Source: Leuconostocaceae bacterium ESL0958 (GTDB lineage: Bacteria; Bacillota; Bacilli; Lactobacillales; Lactobacillaceae). From it: a stretch of DNA of 64,000 nucleotides. Shown piece after piece: positions 17,568 to 25,740 of the stretch. The stretch is from assembly GCA_029433265.1 (NCBI GenBank), contig JAQTHT010000002.1, positions 95,691 to 159,690 of the forward strand, given 5' to 3'. A model generated the notes under the pieces. The model was not told the DNA's origin. It did no database searches and worked only from the letters and a program-made list of their open reading frames with translations. The position numbers were made by a program, and so were the translations under genes. Each line of letters starts with the position of its first letter. The first letter of the stretch is position 1.

Positions 17568-17945
17568 TTATAATAAATGCTGTTCACTACTGCGCATGTG
17601 GGAATCGTAGTGCTCAATTTTATAATGCAAGTAGTCCCGCGCTTCTGTTAACGCTTGAATTTTTTGCGACATGTTTTCGGCGGCTTCGGCCAGCAAGGCT
17701 TTTCTAGCCGGGACCGTTTCATCATCATCCTCATAAATGTAGTCAATGTACTGTTTGAGTAATTCAATACTCATCCCCGCCTGCCGCATTACTTTGGCAA
17801 AATGAAGCTGATTTAAGGACCGTTGTCCAAAATCACGAATGTCATTAGCTAAACGGGGCACCGGCCCAATAATGCCGATTCGTTCATAATAACGGATTGT
17901 ATCAGCTGTCAGTCCGGTTTCTGCGGCTGCTTTTTTAATGTTCAT
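17568..17945 (-). CDS. MerR family transcriptional regulator (AdhR-like)
   Basis: The 125-residue protein has an N-terminal winged helix (MNIKKAAAETGLTADTIRYYERIGIIGPVPR) and a coiled-coil dimerisation helix (about 80-120). There is no conserved metal-binding cysteine, which fits the aldehyde-responsive AdhR/YraB-type group rather than metal sensors. It sits between the flavodoxin (11-bp overlap) and the aldo/keto reductase and probably autoregulates through the dyad at 18518-18535. Confidence 0.87.
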   Translation of the reverse strand: MNIKKAAAETGLTADTIRYYERIGIIGPVPRLANDIRDFGQRSLNQLHFAKVMRQAGMSIELLKQYIDYIYEDDDETVPARKALLAEAAENMSQKIQALTEARDYLHYKIEHYDSHMRSSEQHLL

Positions 17946-18480
17946 GACGGTACTCCTGTTCGCTGCTGGCCACCCAGTCGGCTAACTCTTGGGCTAGTTG
18001 TGGTCGGTCAGCCGGCTGAATGCCTACCCGCTGCCCCTGTTTTTCATGCCCACCGGCTCTGGTAAAGCAAGCCCTGATGTTAGCTTGGGGACAGTACTGG
18101 CGGATCTGCTCTAGGCTGCGCCCTAACCCATAACCCCCGTTGGTATTAAAGGGATGGCAAGTTCGCTGTCCCAGCGGATAATCTGTCAAAAAAGAAAGTA
18201 ACACTTGTGGTAGGGCCATGTTCCAAGTTGGGAAGCCAAGGAAAATATCGTCGTAGTCAGCCAAGCTGGTCAAATCCAAGGTGTACCCCGGTAAATGACC
18301 CGCCGTTTGGTCCTGCACATTTTGGTCGACCTCCGCTTGGTAGTCCGTTGGACCAGCCGGTTGCCGGCGGATAGCCAGCAAGTCTGCCCGGTCAGTCCCG
18401 AGCACCTGCTGCAAGGTTTCCGCCACTACTGCCGTATTACCAGTCCGTGTAAAATAAACAATCAAAGCTTTTTTGTTCAT
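17935..18480 (-). CDS. Flavodoxin family protein
   Basis: The 181-residue protein begins KKALIVYFTRTGNTAVVAETL, the FMN phosphate-binding loop (TRTGNT), followed by DDIFLGFPTWNMALPQVLLSFL and FNTNGGYGLGRSLEQI, typical of long-chain flavodoxins similar to the quinone/NADPH reductase-like YwqN group. It starts the operon flavodoxin-merR-AKR, so it may carry electrons for detoxification. Confidence 0.85.
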   Translation of the reverse strand: MNKKALIVYFTRTGNTAVVAETLQQVLGTDRADLLAIRRQPAGPTDYQAEVDQNVQDQTAGHLPGYTLDLTSLADYDDIFLGFPTWNMALPQVLLSFLTDYPLGQRTCHPFNTNGGYGLGRSLEQIRQYCPQANIRACFTRAGGHEKQGQRVGIQPADRPQLAQELADWVASSEQEYRHEH

Positions 18481-18508
18481 GCCCGCTCCCTTCTTGACTA
18501 TGTTGTCT

Positions 18509-18539
18509 AGCTTACAACTTGGAGCACACTCTAAGTAAA
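18509..18539 (-). promoter_or_regulatory. MerR-type promoter with 19-bp spacer and dyad operator
   Basis: On the minus strand TTTACT (18539-18534) and TAAGCT (18514-18509) are separated by 19 bp, and the spacer is filled by the dyad CTTAGAGTGTGCTCCAAG (18535-18518). A long spacer carrying the operator is the hallmark of MerR-activated promoters, and the operon encodes a MerR protein. Confidence 0.75.
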
Positions 18540-18586
18540 GCTTTTTTTCAAAAAATTTGGCTGAGGGCCGACGGACGCCTGGCAGT

Positions 18587-18620
18587 AAAAAAACAGGTTG
18601 CGGTCACAACCTGTTTTTTT
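18587..18620 (-). terminator. Terminator after recN
   Basis: Stem AAACAGGTTG / CAACCTGTTT, loop CGGT-like, with T run on the minus strand; it adjoins the recN stop codon. Confidence 0.88.
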
Positions 18621-20304
18621 ACTTTGCTTTTTCTCGTAAGTCGTGGGCATTGGCCAGCGCTGCCGCCGTCACGGAAGACCCAGACAGCATCATGGCAATC
18701 GCTTGGTCCCGTTCTGCCTCTGGCAAATCGGTCACGGCCGTCACCGTCCGCTCGCCCTGCACACTTTTCTCAATCAGGAAATGGTGGTCAGCCGCCGCGG
18801 CCACCTGGGGCAAGTGCGTAATGGCTAACACTTGGGTCCGTGCCCCGATTGTTTTCATCTTGTCCGCAATGGCCGAGCCAACCCGACCGGAAACGCCCGT
18901 GTCAATTTCATCAAAGACGACTGTCCCAATGCCTTGCTGGGTGATAAAGACCGTCTTCAAGGCCAACATGAGTCGGGCCGCTTCCCCACCAGAAACCACT
19001 TTTTCCAAGGGCTTGACCCCTTCCCCCTGGTTGGTCTGCACAAAGAAGTGAACCTTATCCTGGCCCGTTGGCAGAAAGCCAGTTACCGCCTCAATCACCA
19101 CTTCAAATCGGGCCTGTGGCATCAATAAGTCCGCCAGTTCTTGGTTAACGGCTGTTTCCAGCCGCTGGGCGGCTTGCTGACGGGCGGCTGTCAATTGATC
19201 AGCGGCTGCCACCAATTTCGTCCGTAAGCCATCTTTTTCCGCCTGTAACTGATCCAAATCAAAGGCGCCCCCGTCTAAGGAAGCCAGATCCCGATTAACC
19301 TTATCCTGGAAAGCCAAAATTTCTGAAACAGTCTGTCCGTACTTCCGCTTTAACGAATGCAATAGTTGCAAACGATCGTCAATGGCCAGTAAGGCCTGTT
19401 CGTCATAGGAGAGGGCACCCATGGCCTCTGACAATTGTCGAGCGGCATCATTGGCGGCATAGTAAGCTTCCGCAACTGTATTGGCCAGATTTTCATAGTC
19501 CTGGTCATAATCGGTTACTTTGGCCAGCGACTGGTTGGCCGCCGCCAGTAAATCCACTGCGCCCCCGTCTAAGCCAGGACTCAAGGCCTGGTCTGCCTGT
19601 TCCAGGCCGTCCGCAATCTTCTTGTAATTGACCAACTTCCGCCGCTGTTCGGTGAGCGTTTCTTCCTCACCCTCTTGTAAGGCGGCTGCCGCTAACTCGT
19701 CCCGCTGGAAAGTTAGTAAGTCAACCTGCTGGTTTAAGGACTGTTGATTTTTTTCCAACTGGTTGATTTGCTGGGTCAAGTCCCGGTAGCGGGTAAACAG
19801 GCCCTGATAGTTCGTCAGGGCGGTCGCTAATGACTGTCGGGCGTAATCATCCAGCAACTGCAAGTGGGAATCTGCTTGTAGCAGTAACGAGGTATCGTGT
19901 TGTCCTTGAATTTCTACTAAGTAGCGGCCCAGTGTGGCCAACGTTTTCAAGGTCACAATGACCCCATTTACCCGAATCACCGAACGGCCCTTCTGATTGA
20001 CAGAACGGTAAAGGACCACCTGGTCCTCATCGACGGGGATGCCGGCTGCTTCAAAAGCGGCCCGCGCACCAGCTTGATCTGCCCTTGCACTCGGTAAGGA
20101 AAAGACGGCCTGCAGCACTGCCTTGTCAGCACCCTGCCGAATCATCTCCGAACTGGCCCGGCCGCCCGTTAGCAGTGCTAGCGCATCGATGATAATCGAC
20201 TTACCAGCCCCCGTTTCCCCAGTGAGCACGGTTAAGTGATCATCAAAGGTCAGATCCACCTGGTCAATGATTGCAAAATTTTCAATAAGTAATTGCTCAA
20301 GCAT
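18619..20304 (-). CDS. recN: DNA repair protein RecN
   Basis: The 561-residue SMC-like ATPase has Walker A GETGAGKSIIIDAL (residues 30-43), long central coiled coils (about 160-360) and the C-terminal signature KVVSGGEAARLMLALK followed by Walker B VVFDEIDTGVSG. RecN gathers broken DNA ends in double-strand-break repair. It is last of the xseA-xseB-ispA-tlyA-recN operon. Confidence 0.95.
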   Translation of the reverse strand: MLEQLLIENFAIIDQVDLTFDDHLTVLTGETGAGKSIIIDALALLTGGRASSEMIRQGADKAVLQAVFSLPSARADQAGARAAFEAAGIPVDEDQVVLYRSVNQKGRSVIRVNGVIVTLKTLATLGRYLVEIQGQHDTSLLLQADSHLQLLDDYARQSLATALTNYQGLFTRYRDLTQQINQLEKNQQSLNQQVDLLTFQRDELAAAALQEGEEETLTEQRRKLVNYKKIADGLEQADQALSPGLDGGAVDLLAAANQSLAKVTDYDQDYENLANTVAEAYYAANDAARQLSEAMGALSYDEQALLAIDDRLQLLHSLKRKYGQTVSEILAFQDKVNRDLASLDGGAFDLDQLQAEKDGLRTKLVAAADQLTAARQQAAQRLETAVNQELADLLMPQARFEVVIEAVTGFLPTGQDKVHFFVQTNQGEGVKPLEKVVSGGEAARLMLALKTVFITQQGIGTVVFDEIDTGVSGRVGSAIADKMKTIGARTQVLAITHLPQVAAAADHHFLIEKSVQGERTVTAVTDLPEAERDQAIAMMLSGSSVTAAALANAHDLREKAK

Positions 20305-20335
20305 CTGGCTTCCTTTCTGACCTGGTCATCCCTTC

Positions 20336-21166
20336 CTACTGGTCGCTTCCTTGGTTCAGTTGTGCGTTGGCTGCCGCCACAACGGCTGCAATATCGACTT
20401 GCTGGTCAATGGCCGGACTATCTGTTTTGCGGAAACAGGCCAAAAATTCAATATTGCCATGGCCGCCCTTAATTGGCGAAAAGGTTAAACCATCGACGGC
20501 AAAACCTGTCGCCACGGCCATTTCCAAGACCGTCGTCAACACTGTTTGGTGTACTGCAGGATCTTTAACAATGCCATGCTTACCAACGGCCGTTCGGCCC
20601 GCTTCAAACTGGGGTTTAATTAACGCAGCCACCTGCCCTTCATTGGCCAAAATTGACTGCAAGGTTGGCAAAATTAACTTTAACGAAATAAAGGAAACAT
20701 CAATCGTTGCCATCGTCGGTTGCCCAGCCGTAAAGTCGGCCAGCTGCGCGTAACGGAAATTGGTATTTTCCATGACCGTCACCCGGTCATCAATCCGTAA
20801 TTTCCAGGCTAACTGATTGGTCCCGACGTCCAGGGCATAGACGTGGGCGGCGCCGTGTTGCAGCGAAACATCCGTAAAGCCACCCGTCGAGGACCCAATA
20901 TCTAAGACAATCTGCCCCTGCATGTCCAGCTGGAAATGATCAATGGCCTGGACCAGCTTGTAACCGCCCCGGGAAACAAAGGGCAGTGGTTCGCCTTTGA
21001 AATGGAGCTCAGTCGTGACGGGAATTTTCTGTCCTGCTTTATCCAAGCGTTCTTCATTGGTCCCTAAAATTTGGCCGGCCATAATGGCCCGCTTGGCTTG
21101 CTCCCGCGACGTGAAAAGGCCCTGCTGTACGAGTAGCACATCCACCCGTTCTTTTGCTACGCCCAT
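20336..21166 (-). CDS. tlyA: TlyA family rRNA 2'-O-methyltransferase (S4 and FtsJ domains)
   Basis: The 276-residue protein has an N-terminal S4 RNA-binding domain (ERVDVLLVQQGLFTSREQAKRAIMAGQI) and an FtsJ-like methyltransferase domain with SAM site VLDIGSSTGGFTDVSLQHGA and the segment LIKPQFEAG. TlyA enzymes methylate 16S/23S rRNA; the Firmicutes orthologue (YqxC) is less well studied. It overlaps ispA by 10 bp. The argR/ahrC gene that often sits between tlyA and recN is absent; only 31 bp separate them. Confidence 0.9.
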   Translation of the reverse strand: MGVAKERVDVLLVQQGLFTSREQAKRAIMAGQILGTNEERLDKAGQKIPVTTELHFKGEPLPFVSRGGYKLVQAIDHFQLDMQGQIVLDIGSSTGGFTDVSLQHGAAHVYALDVGTNQLAWKLRIDDRVTVMENTNFRYAQLADFTAGQPTMATIDVSFISLKLILPTLQSILANEGQVAALIKPQFEAGRTAVGKHGIVKDPAVHQTVLTTVLEMAVATGFAVDGLTFSPIKGGHGNIEFLACFRKTDSPAIDQQVDIAAVVAAANAQLNQGSDQ

Positions 21167-22044
21167 GGTTTTCCTCCAATTTTTTGCCAGAGATCTGTGA
21201 ATAAGTGGCGATCAAAGTCTGAGTTAGCCCCAGCCAATGCCTGAAGGGCCTGTTGGTACTGTTGGGCTAACCGATCTAACAGAGCAGTTGCGGCAGACCG
21301 GCCAAGGACATGCACCAGTGATTGGACCCCTTCCGCTTCATCTTGTGCATAGTCATCCAAGTCGTCGATAATCTGAAAGGCCAGGCCCAAGGCTTGTGTT
21401 AAGCGGGCGATTTCCGCAGTGGTAGCTGCTGATAATTCCTGGTAAGCGGCACCAAGCAAGGCCGCGGCTTGTAATAGGTCCGCCGTTTTCTTCTGATAAA
21501 TCTGTGTCAGTAAGTCTTCTTGCTGAACGGCACTAGCGGCGACATCATGGTTGGCCATATCGAGCACCTGGCCGTAGACCATACCAGCGGCACCCGCCCG
21601 CTTCGACAGCACCTGCACGAAGGTTACTTTTTGCGCCGACGTCACGGCCGGTAAGTCCGCTAACAACGCAAAAGCCCCAGTCAACAGGCCATCGCCAACT
21701 AAAATCGCATTGGCTGGGCCGAACTTAGCCTGGACGGACAGCTGGCCCCGCCGGTAACGATCATTGTCCATGTCCGGTAAGTCATCATGGACTAGTGAAT
21801 AAGCGTGGACCCACTCAATGATGGCGGCAGCCGCAATCGCCTCGTCATCGATTTTGTGGCCAAAGGAAGCCAAAGTCGTCAAAAATAAAAGGGGCCGCAA
21901 GCGCTTACCCGGCGTCAACAGTGCGTAGGTCAGCATTTCCTGCCAATCAGTGGCTGTTCCCGCCGTTATCTGACTGACTTGAACCCGCAACTGTTGATCA
22001 ATCAACGGCCGATAGTGCTCGGCGAAATCTGTAAAACTAGTCAT
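21157..22044 (-). CDS. ispA: Polyprenyl (farnesyl) diphosphate synthase
   Basis: The 295-residue enzyme shows the first aspartate-rich motif DDLPDMDND and the second motif DDLDDYAQD region (QIIDDLDDY), with GKRLRPLL before them. The spacing after the first motif fits short-chain farnesyl/geranyl synthases. Product feeds undecaprenyl diphosphate and menaquinone-type lipids. It overlaps xseB by 8 bp. Confidence 0.92.
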   Translation of the reverse strand: MTSFTDFAEHYRPLIDQQLRVQVSQITAGTATDWQEMLTYALLTPGKRLRPLLFLTTLASFGHKIDDEAIAAAAIIEWVHAYSLVHDDLPDMDNDRYRRGQLSVQAKFGPANAILVGDGLLTGAFALLADLPAVTSAQKVTFVQVLSKRAGAAGMVYGQVLDMANHDVAASAVQQEDLLTQIYQKKTADLLQAAALLGAAYQELSAATTAEIARLTQALGLAFQIIDDLDDYAQDEAEGVQSLVHVLGRSAATALLDRLAQQYQQALQALAGANSDFDRHLFTDLWQKIGGKPWA

Positions 22045-22264
22045 GGTTGGTTAATTCCAAATCTGTCAGGCTGCCATCTTCTTGCATCACTTTTGCCAGT
22101 GACTTTTCAGCCTTTTGCAGGGTTTCTTGTAAATCCTTGGCTAAGGCCACACCCTTTTGAAAGTCGGACAAGGCCCCTTCCAATGGTCGATCGCCCTGGT
22201 CCAAGGCCTGAACAATGCCTTCTAATTCCTGTAACTTTGCTTCAAAACTTTTTTCTTCAGCCAT
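22037..22264 (-). CDS. xseB: Exodeoxyribonuclease VII small subunit
   Basis: A 75-residue helical-hairpin protein with the family motif [32 protein letters not shown]. XseB subunits coat the coiled coils of XseA. The gene overlaps xseA by 8 bp. Confidence 0.95.
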   Translation of the reverse strand: MAEEKSFEAKLQELEGIVQALDQGDRPLEGALSDFQKGVALAKDLQETLQKAEKSLAKVMQEDGSLTDLELTNHD

Positions 22265-23531
22265 TCTTCTCTCCTGTTATGGCGGCACTGACCGCCCCAT
22301 CTGCAAAGGTCAATTCTACCTGATCGCCGACTGTCAAGTCCTGCCGTCGCTTCACTAATTTTCCCTGTTCATTACGGACTAAGGTGTAGCCGGCCGACAA
22401 AATTTTCAACGGGGACACCAGGTCCAGCTTCGTACTGAGCAAGGATACTTGCTCCTGGTAGGGCCGGAGTAACGTCCGCCTGGCTTGCACCAGCTGCCAA
22501 AACGCCTGGTCAAAGCGAGCCTGTTGGCGATTGACTTGCTGTTCAAAGCTTTTATGGAGCCGTTCTTCTAGGTAGTCGACCCGTTGCTGATAGGCTGTGT
22601 ACAGTCGGTCCGGTTGTTGCAAAATCGGGCGGTTTAACAGCTGATTCAGCCGCTCCTGCCGATTGGTTAACAAGCGTTTGAGCGCCGCCACTAAACGGAG
22701 GCGGTCCTCATAGAGTCGGTCCACTAGTTGCGCTTCGGTAATCGGCGTCGCCAGCTCTGCCGCAGCCGTTGGCGTCGCCGCCCGGCGGTCCGCTACAAGG
22801 TCCACCAAGGTATTGTCTGTTTCATGGCCAACTGAAGCAATGACTGGCGTTGCCAATTGACGGACCCGGCGAACTAGCTGTTCATCATTAAAGGCCCAGA
22901 GGTCTTCGATGGAACCACCGCCTCGGCCAATGATCAGCGCGTCAAAGCCCAGCTCGTCCACCCGGTCTAGCTGCGCTAGGAGAGAAGGCACGGCTTGCTC
23001 TCCCTGTACGACAGCCGGCAAAAGCAGGACTTGAGCCGTTGGAAAGCGCCTGGCTACCGTCTGCGCCACATCTTCAATGACCGCCCCTGTCGGGGAAGTG
23101 ATGACCCCAATTTTTTTAGGAAAGGGAGGCAACGTCTTTTTTTCAAAGTTAAAGAGCCCTTCCCGCTGCAAACGCGCCCGTAGTTGCGTCAGCGCTAAGT
23201 ACAGGTCGCCCACCCCGTCGGCTTTCATTTCATCGATGATAATGGAATAAGAACCCGCTGGTTCATAAACTTGGACGTGTCCAACAGCAAAAACTTTCAT
23301 GCCTTCTTTGGGTTCAAAAGAAAGGCGGGACTGGTAGGAAAAGAAAGCCGCCCGGATGACCGCCGGCTGGTCGGGGTCTTTGATTGAAAAATAAAGGTGG
23401 CGCCCCTTCCGATTCCCTAGGTTCGAAATCTCCCCCGTTAGGTATACTTTGCCCAGATAAGGGTCCCGGTCAAATTTTGCTTTCAAGTAACCGGTTAAGG
23501 CGGCTACACTGAGGTACTGTGCTTGTTCCAT
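22257..23531 (-). CDS. xseA: Exodeoxyribonuclease VII large subunit
   Basis: This 424-residue protein has an N-terminal OB fold ([24 protein letters not shown]), the catalytic domain with [27 protein letters not shown] and [28 protein letters not shown], then a long coiled coil. With XseB it degrades single-stranded DNA. The start at 23531 is supported by AGGAG eight nt upstream and by homologues; an extension to 23561 is not. Confidence 0.95.
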   Translation of the reverse strand: MEQAQYLSVAALTGYLKAKFDRDPYLGKVYLTGEISNLGNRKGRHLYFSIKDPDQPAVIRAAFFSYQSRLSFEPKEGMKVFAVGHVQVYEPAGSYSIIIDEMKADGVGDLYLALTQLRARLQREGLFNFEKKTLPPFPKKIGVITSPTGAVIEDVAQTVARRFPTAQVLLLPAVVQGEQAVPSLLAQLDRVDELGFDALIIGRGGGSIEDLWAFNDEQLVRRVRQLATPVIASVGHETDNTLVDLVADRRAATPTAAAELATPITEAQLVDRLYEDRLRLVAALKRLLTNRQERLNQLLNRPILQQPDRLYTAYQQRVDYLEERLHKSFEQQVNRQQARFDQAFWQLVQARRTLLRPYQEQVSLLSTKLDLVSPLKILSAGYTLVRNEQGKLVKRRQDLTVGDQVELTFADGAVSAAITGEKNG

Positions 23532-23559
23532 ACTGACTCCTAGCATCAATCTAGCTTTC

Positions 23560-23568
23560 ATTATAACA
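23560..23568 (-). promoter_or_regulatory. Extended -10 promoter of the xseA operon
   Basis: TGTTATAAT, an extended -10 box with a perfect TATAAT, lies 29 bp before xseA and downstream of the RNA terminator. No clear -35 box is seen. Confidence 0.6.
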
Positions 23569-23586
23569 GAGTCTGCCAGGACAAAT

Positions 23587-23614
23587 AAAAAACAGCTAAC
23601 CGTAGTTAGCTGTT
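23587..23614 (-). terminator. Terminator of the structured RNA
   Basis: Stem AACAGCTAAC / GTTAGCTGTT capped by a cUACGg tetraloop, followed on the minus strand by six T. Confidence 0.9.
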
Positions 23615-23815
23615 AGTTTGGCATGCCAGATCCGCTCTGACGGGCGGCTAACCGCAGTTAGCAAGTCTCCGTCACCTCAGCAGCGCTGATAGTCGTGGTG
23701 AGACTAGACAAATTCCACAATTTGCTAGTCATCTACGCCAAATCCGTGGCTTGGAATTGAATCCAGTAGACCGGGTGAGCGTCCCAAAATGGACGCGCTC
23801 GACTCATCGCATACC
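23587..23815 (-). ncRNA. Highly structured RNA of unknown family, about 229 nt
   Basis: There is no open frame, but the minus strand folds by eye into a compact structure. A 7-bp closing stem pairs 23815-23809 with 23626-23620. Inside are: a hairpin at 800-777; a three-way junction closed by 23770-766/736-732 holding two 4-bp hairpins with almost no unpaired bases; a 12-bp hairpin at 730-702 (loop GTGG, one bulge); a two-part hairpin at 701-672; and a hairpin GCUAAC-UGCG-GUUAGC at 662-647. A terminator follows. A 17-bp-spaced promoter precedes it. I do not find RNase P, tmRNA, SRP or T-box signatures, and the branched fold is unlike rod-shaped 6S RNA. raiA-type or Lacto-usp-type RNAs are possible but I cannot test this. 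Confidence 0.72.
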
Positions 23816-23818
23816 ATC

Positions 23819-23847
23819 ATTATGCCAGTTTTTCTTGGGAAAGGCAA
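23819..23847 (-). promoter_or_regulatory. Promoter of the structured RNA
   Basis: On the minus strand TTGCCT (23847-23842), a 17-bp spacer and CATAAT (23824-23819) would start transcription at about 23812-23815, where the closing stem begins. It lies just before the end of the adjoining reductase gene. Confidence 0.6.
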
Positions 23848-23850
23848 GTC

Positions 23851-24708
23851 TTAATTCGTCAACAGTGCGCGAACAGCCGCTGTCAAATCTAAGTTAGCTA
23901 AGGAAGCCCAGCTCTGCATGGTAGTGGCCGGCACCGCCAGTGAACCACTGGCCACAATTTCCTGTGCGCCCGCTAAGAAAGCAGCGGCCGGTGCGGCCAG
24001 CTGGACCGTCTCTTCCAAAAAACGCGCCGCTGCCTGCTGGTCCCCTTCTTGCACCGCCACTTCTTGATCGGTCACCTGACCCACAGCAGCCAAGAGATCG
24101 TCGTAGCTGTGCAAAGGACCGCCAATTTCCAATACGGCAGCGGGATCGGTCACCTGTAAGCTAGCTTGTGCGGCGATTTGTCCGTAGACCTTTTTCGGCA
24201 GCCAACCGGCTTTTCCAGCAGCCCCCGCATGCACTGCCCGGCCAGTCTTGGCAGCTGCTTGGAGCAGGGGCGCTTCATTCTCCAAATACCAATTGTTTCG
24301 TAGGAAAACATAGTCAAGGCCCGTCGACTCAATCAAGCGCTCCGTAAAGGCGTGGTCAGCGGCCAAGGGACTAGTAGACGTCTGCGCCTTTGGAAAACTT
24401 GTATAAACAATTCTGGTAACGCCCGCTTTTTGGGCCGCCTCGACCACGTTCCGATGCTGCTGCTGCCGGGCTGTTAGCTCACTACTCGAAACAAAGAGCA
24501 CAGTATCAATGTCTTCAAAGGCTTGGGTCAAGGCAGCAGGGTCATCGTAATTACCCAGGCGAACCTGGACCCCTGCTGCTTGCAGGGACGCTGCTTTCTC
24601 TTGACTGCGAGCCAGAGCGTAAAGTGCTGTCGGTGTTACTTGCTGCTGTAAGGTTGCCAGGGCAGCCTGGCCCAGGCCGCCCGTAGCGCCGGTTACTAAA
24701 ATCTTCAT
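23851..24708 (-). CDS. NmrA-like NAD(P)-binding oxidoreductase (quinone reductase 2-like)
   Basis: The 285-residue Rossmann protein begins MKILVTGATGGLGQAAL (GxxGxxG) and contains LARSQEKAASL, a usual NADP contact region, and RIVYTSFPKAQ; it lacks the YxxxK catalytic pair of classical SDRs, which places it in the NmrA/QorB (YtfG) group. These reduce quinones or sense the NADP/NADPH ratio. The start at 24708 has AAGGA upstream; the frame extends to a TTG at 24714. A divergent Rrf2 regulator gene is 107 bp away and probably controls it. Confidence 0.85.
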   Translation of the reverse strand: MKILVTGATGGLGQAALATLQQQVTPTALYALARSQEKAASLQAAGVQVRLGNYDDPAALTQAFEDIDTVLFVSSSELTARQQQHRNVVEAAQKAGVTRIVYTSFPKAQTSTSPLAADHAFTERLIESTGLDYVFLRNNWYLENEAPLLQAAAKTGRAVHAGAAGKAGWLPKKVYGQIAAQASLQVTDPAAVLEIGGPLHSYDDLLAAVGQVTDQEVAVQEGDQQAAARFLEETVQLAAPAAAFLAGAQEIVASGSLAVPATTMQSWASLANLDLTAAVRALLTN

Positions 24709-24776
24709 GGTCAATCCTTTCTTGCGTCTACTTCGTTAAACTTGTATATTTATATTGTACAGCTCTTTCCATCAAA

Positions 24777-24801
24777 AAGCATTAGGATAAAAGTAATGCT
24801 T
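24777..24801 (+). promoter_or_regulatory. Perfect 8-bp inverted repeat before the rrf2 gene
   Basis: AAGCATTA (24777-24784) and TAATGCTT (24794-24801) are separated by 9 bp and end three bases before the AAGGAGG ribosome binding site. It could be an autoregulatory operator or a leader hairpin. Confidence 0.45.
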
Positions 24802-24815
24802 ATAAGGAGGTCCTG

Positions 24816-25244
24816 ATGAAAGCTTCCGTTCAATTTTCAGATGCCATTCATATTTTAGCCTACCTAACGCTTTTCGCAGCAGAACCAGCTCGACTTAGCA
24901 GTCAGGCTATCGCCGACAGCGTTCATACCAATGCGGCCAATGTCCGTAAGATTATGGCCCTGTTAAAAAAGGGGCAACTCATTGAAACCCAGGTGGGCAA
25001 AGCGGCGCCTAAGCTCAGTCGGCCGCCAGAAGCCATTACCTTTACGGCTATTTACCGCTGCTTGGCGCTTTCGGATCAAAGCCTCTTCCCCATTGATCAG
25101 AACACCGAAGGTAATTGCCCCGTTGGCGCGCACATTCAATCCGTTTTGAAGCAGCAATACGCCCGCATCCAAGCCGCTGTCGAAGCGGAAATGGATCAGA
25201 TGACACTGGCGGATGTTGTCGCTGATTTACAAGCCGCGCAATAA
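24816..25244 (+). CDS. Rrf2 family transcriptional regulator
   Basis: The 142-residue protein has the Rrf2 winged helix (QFSDAIHILAYLTLF, LSSQAIADSVHTNAANVRKIMALLKKGQLIET). Only one cysteine is present (GNCPVGAHI), so it lacks the three-cysteine iron-sulphur site of IscR/NsrR and belongs with YwnA-like regulators, several of which sense electrophiles. It is divergent from the NmrA-type reductase. AAGGAGG upstream supports the start. Confidence 0.87.
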   Translation: MKASVQFSDAIHILAYLTLFAAEPARLSSQAIADSVHTNAANVRKIMALLKKGQLIETQVGKAAPKLSRPPEAITFTAIYRCLALSDQSLFPIDQNTEGNCPVGAHIQSVLKQQYARIQAAVEAEMDQMTLADVVADLQAAQ

Positions 25245-25264
25245 GAACCATTAGTAGGAAGCCC

Positions 25265-25528
25265 ATGCTCATTATCCACCACATTAAAAGCAGTGCCCTG
25301 AGAAACTTTGGCCAACGGGACAGTCAGGAATGGCCCGACCTCACCCTGCCAATCGCTGCCCAACAAAAGCAGCAAGACCTTTTAGCTGCAGTCATCGAAG
25401 CCTATGACTTGGGCCAAGTTATTAGCCAAACACAGGTTAGCAACCAACGCGTGCTCAAAGCGACCGTCGAAAAAGACGGTCAGCAGTACCAGCTAACCGC
25501 CAAGATTCGTGAGGAAGAGGATGACTAA
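25265..25528 (+). CDS. Hypothetical protein, 87 residues
   Basis: I do not recognise a family. The short protein starts 20 bp after the rrf2-type gene with a GTAGGAAG sequence upstream and is probably co-transcribed. It has no membrane helix or signal; the N-terminus is aliphatic/His-rich (MLIIHHIK) and the C-terminus is beta-rich and acidic (QYQLTAKIREEEDD). Confidence 0.55.
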   Translation: MLIIHHIKSSALRNFGQRDSQEWPDLTLPIAAQQKQQDLLAAVIEAYDLGQVISQTQVSNQRVLKATVEKDGQQYQLTAKIREEEDD

Positions 25529-25536
25529 TCCCAATA

Positions 25537-25569
25537 GAAAAAGCAGTCCCTACTTGTTTGGGGACTGCT
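25537..25569 (-). terminator. Minus-strand terminator
   Basis: Stem AGCAGTCCC / GGGACTGCT with five T on the minus strand only. It would end transcripts coming from the unknown gene at 25741-26259. Confidence 0.7.
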
Positions 25570-25687
25570 GGTCTTAGAACTGCCAGGGCTATTAGACTTC
25601 AGAAGAAATAAAACAGATTTCGCACCGCTAAATTAATCGATGTTCACAAAAAATAATATACTAGCACCAAGTTGATTAGGGGTTTCT

Positions 25688-25719
25688 AAGACCATCACCG
25701 GCCAGTGATGGTCTTTTTT
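25688..25719 (+). terminator. Plus-strand terminator
   Basis: Stem AAGACCATCAC / GTGATGGTCTT followed by six T on the plus strand. It would end the rrf2-hypothetical transcript, or a short RNA starting near a TATACT box at 25657-25662. Confidence 0.85.
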
Positions 25720-25740
25720 ATTGAAGAAACGCCCACCTTC

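Noticed and set aside
23797..23815. GCGAUGAGUC near the 5' end of the structured RNA recalls the hammerhead CUGAUGAG core
   Set aside because: The required CUGAUGA is not complete and there is no partner GAAA with the right stems.
23587..23815. 6S RNA as identity of the structured RNA
   Set aside because: 6S is a single long rod with a central bubble; this sequence forms several independent hairpins and a three-way junction. Not excluded by search.
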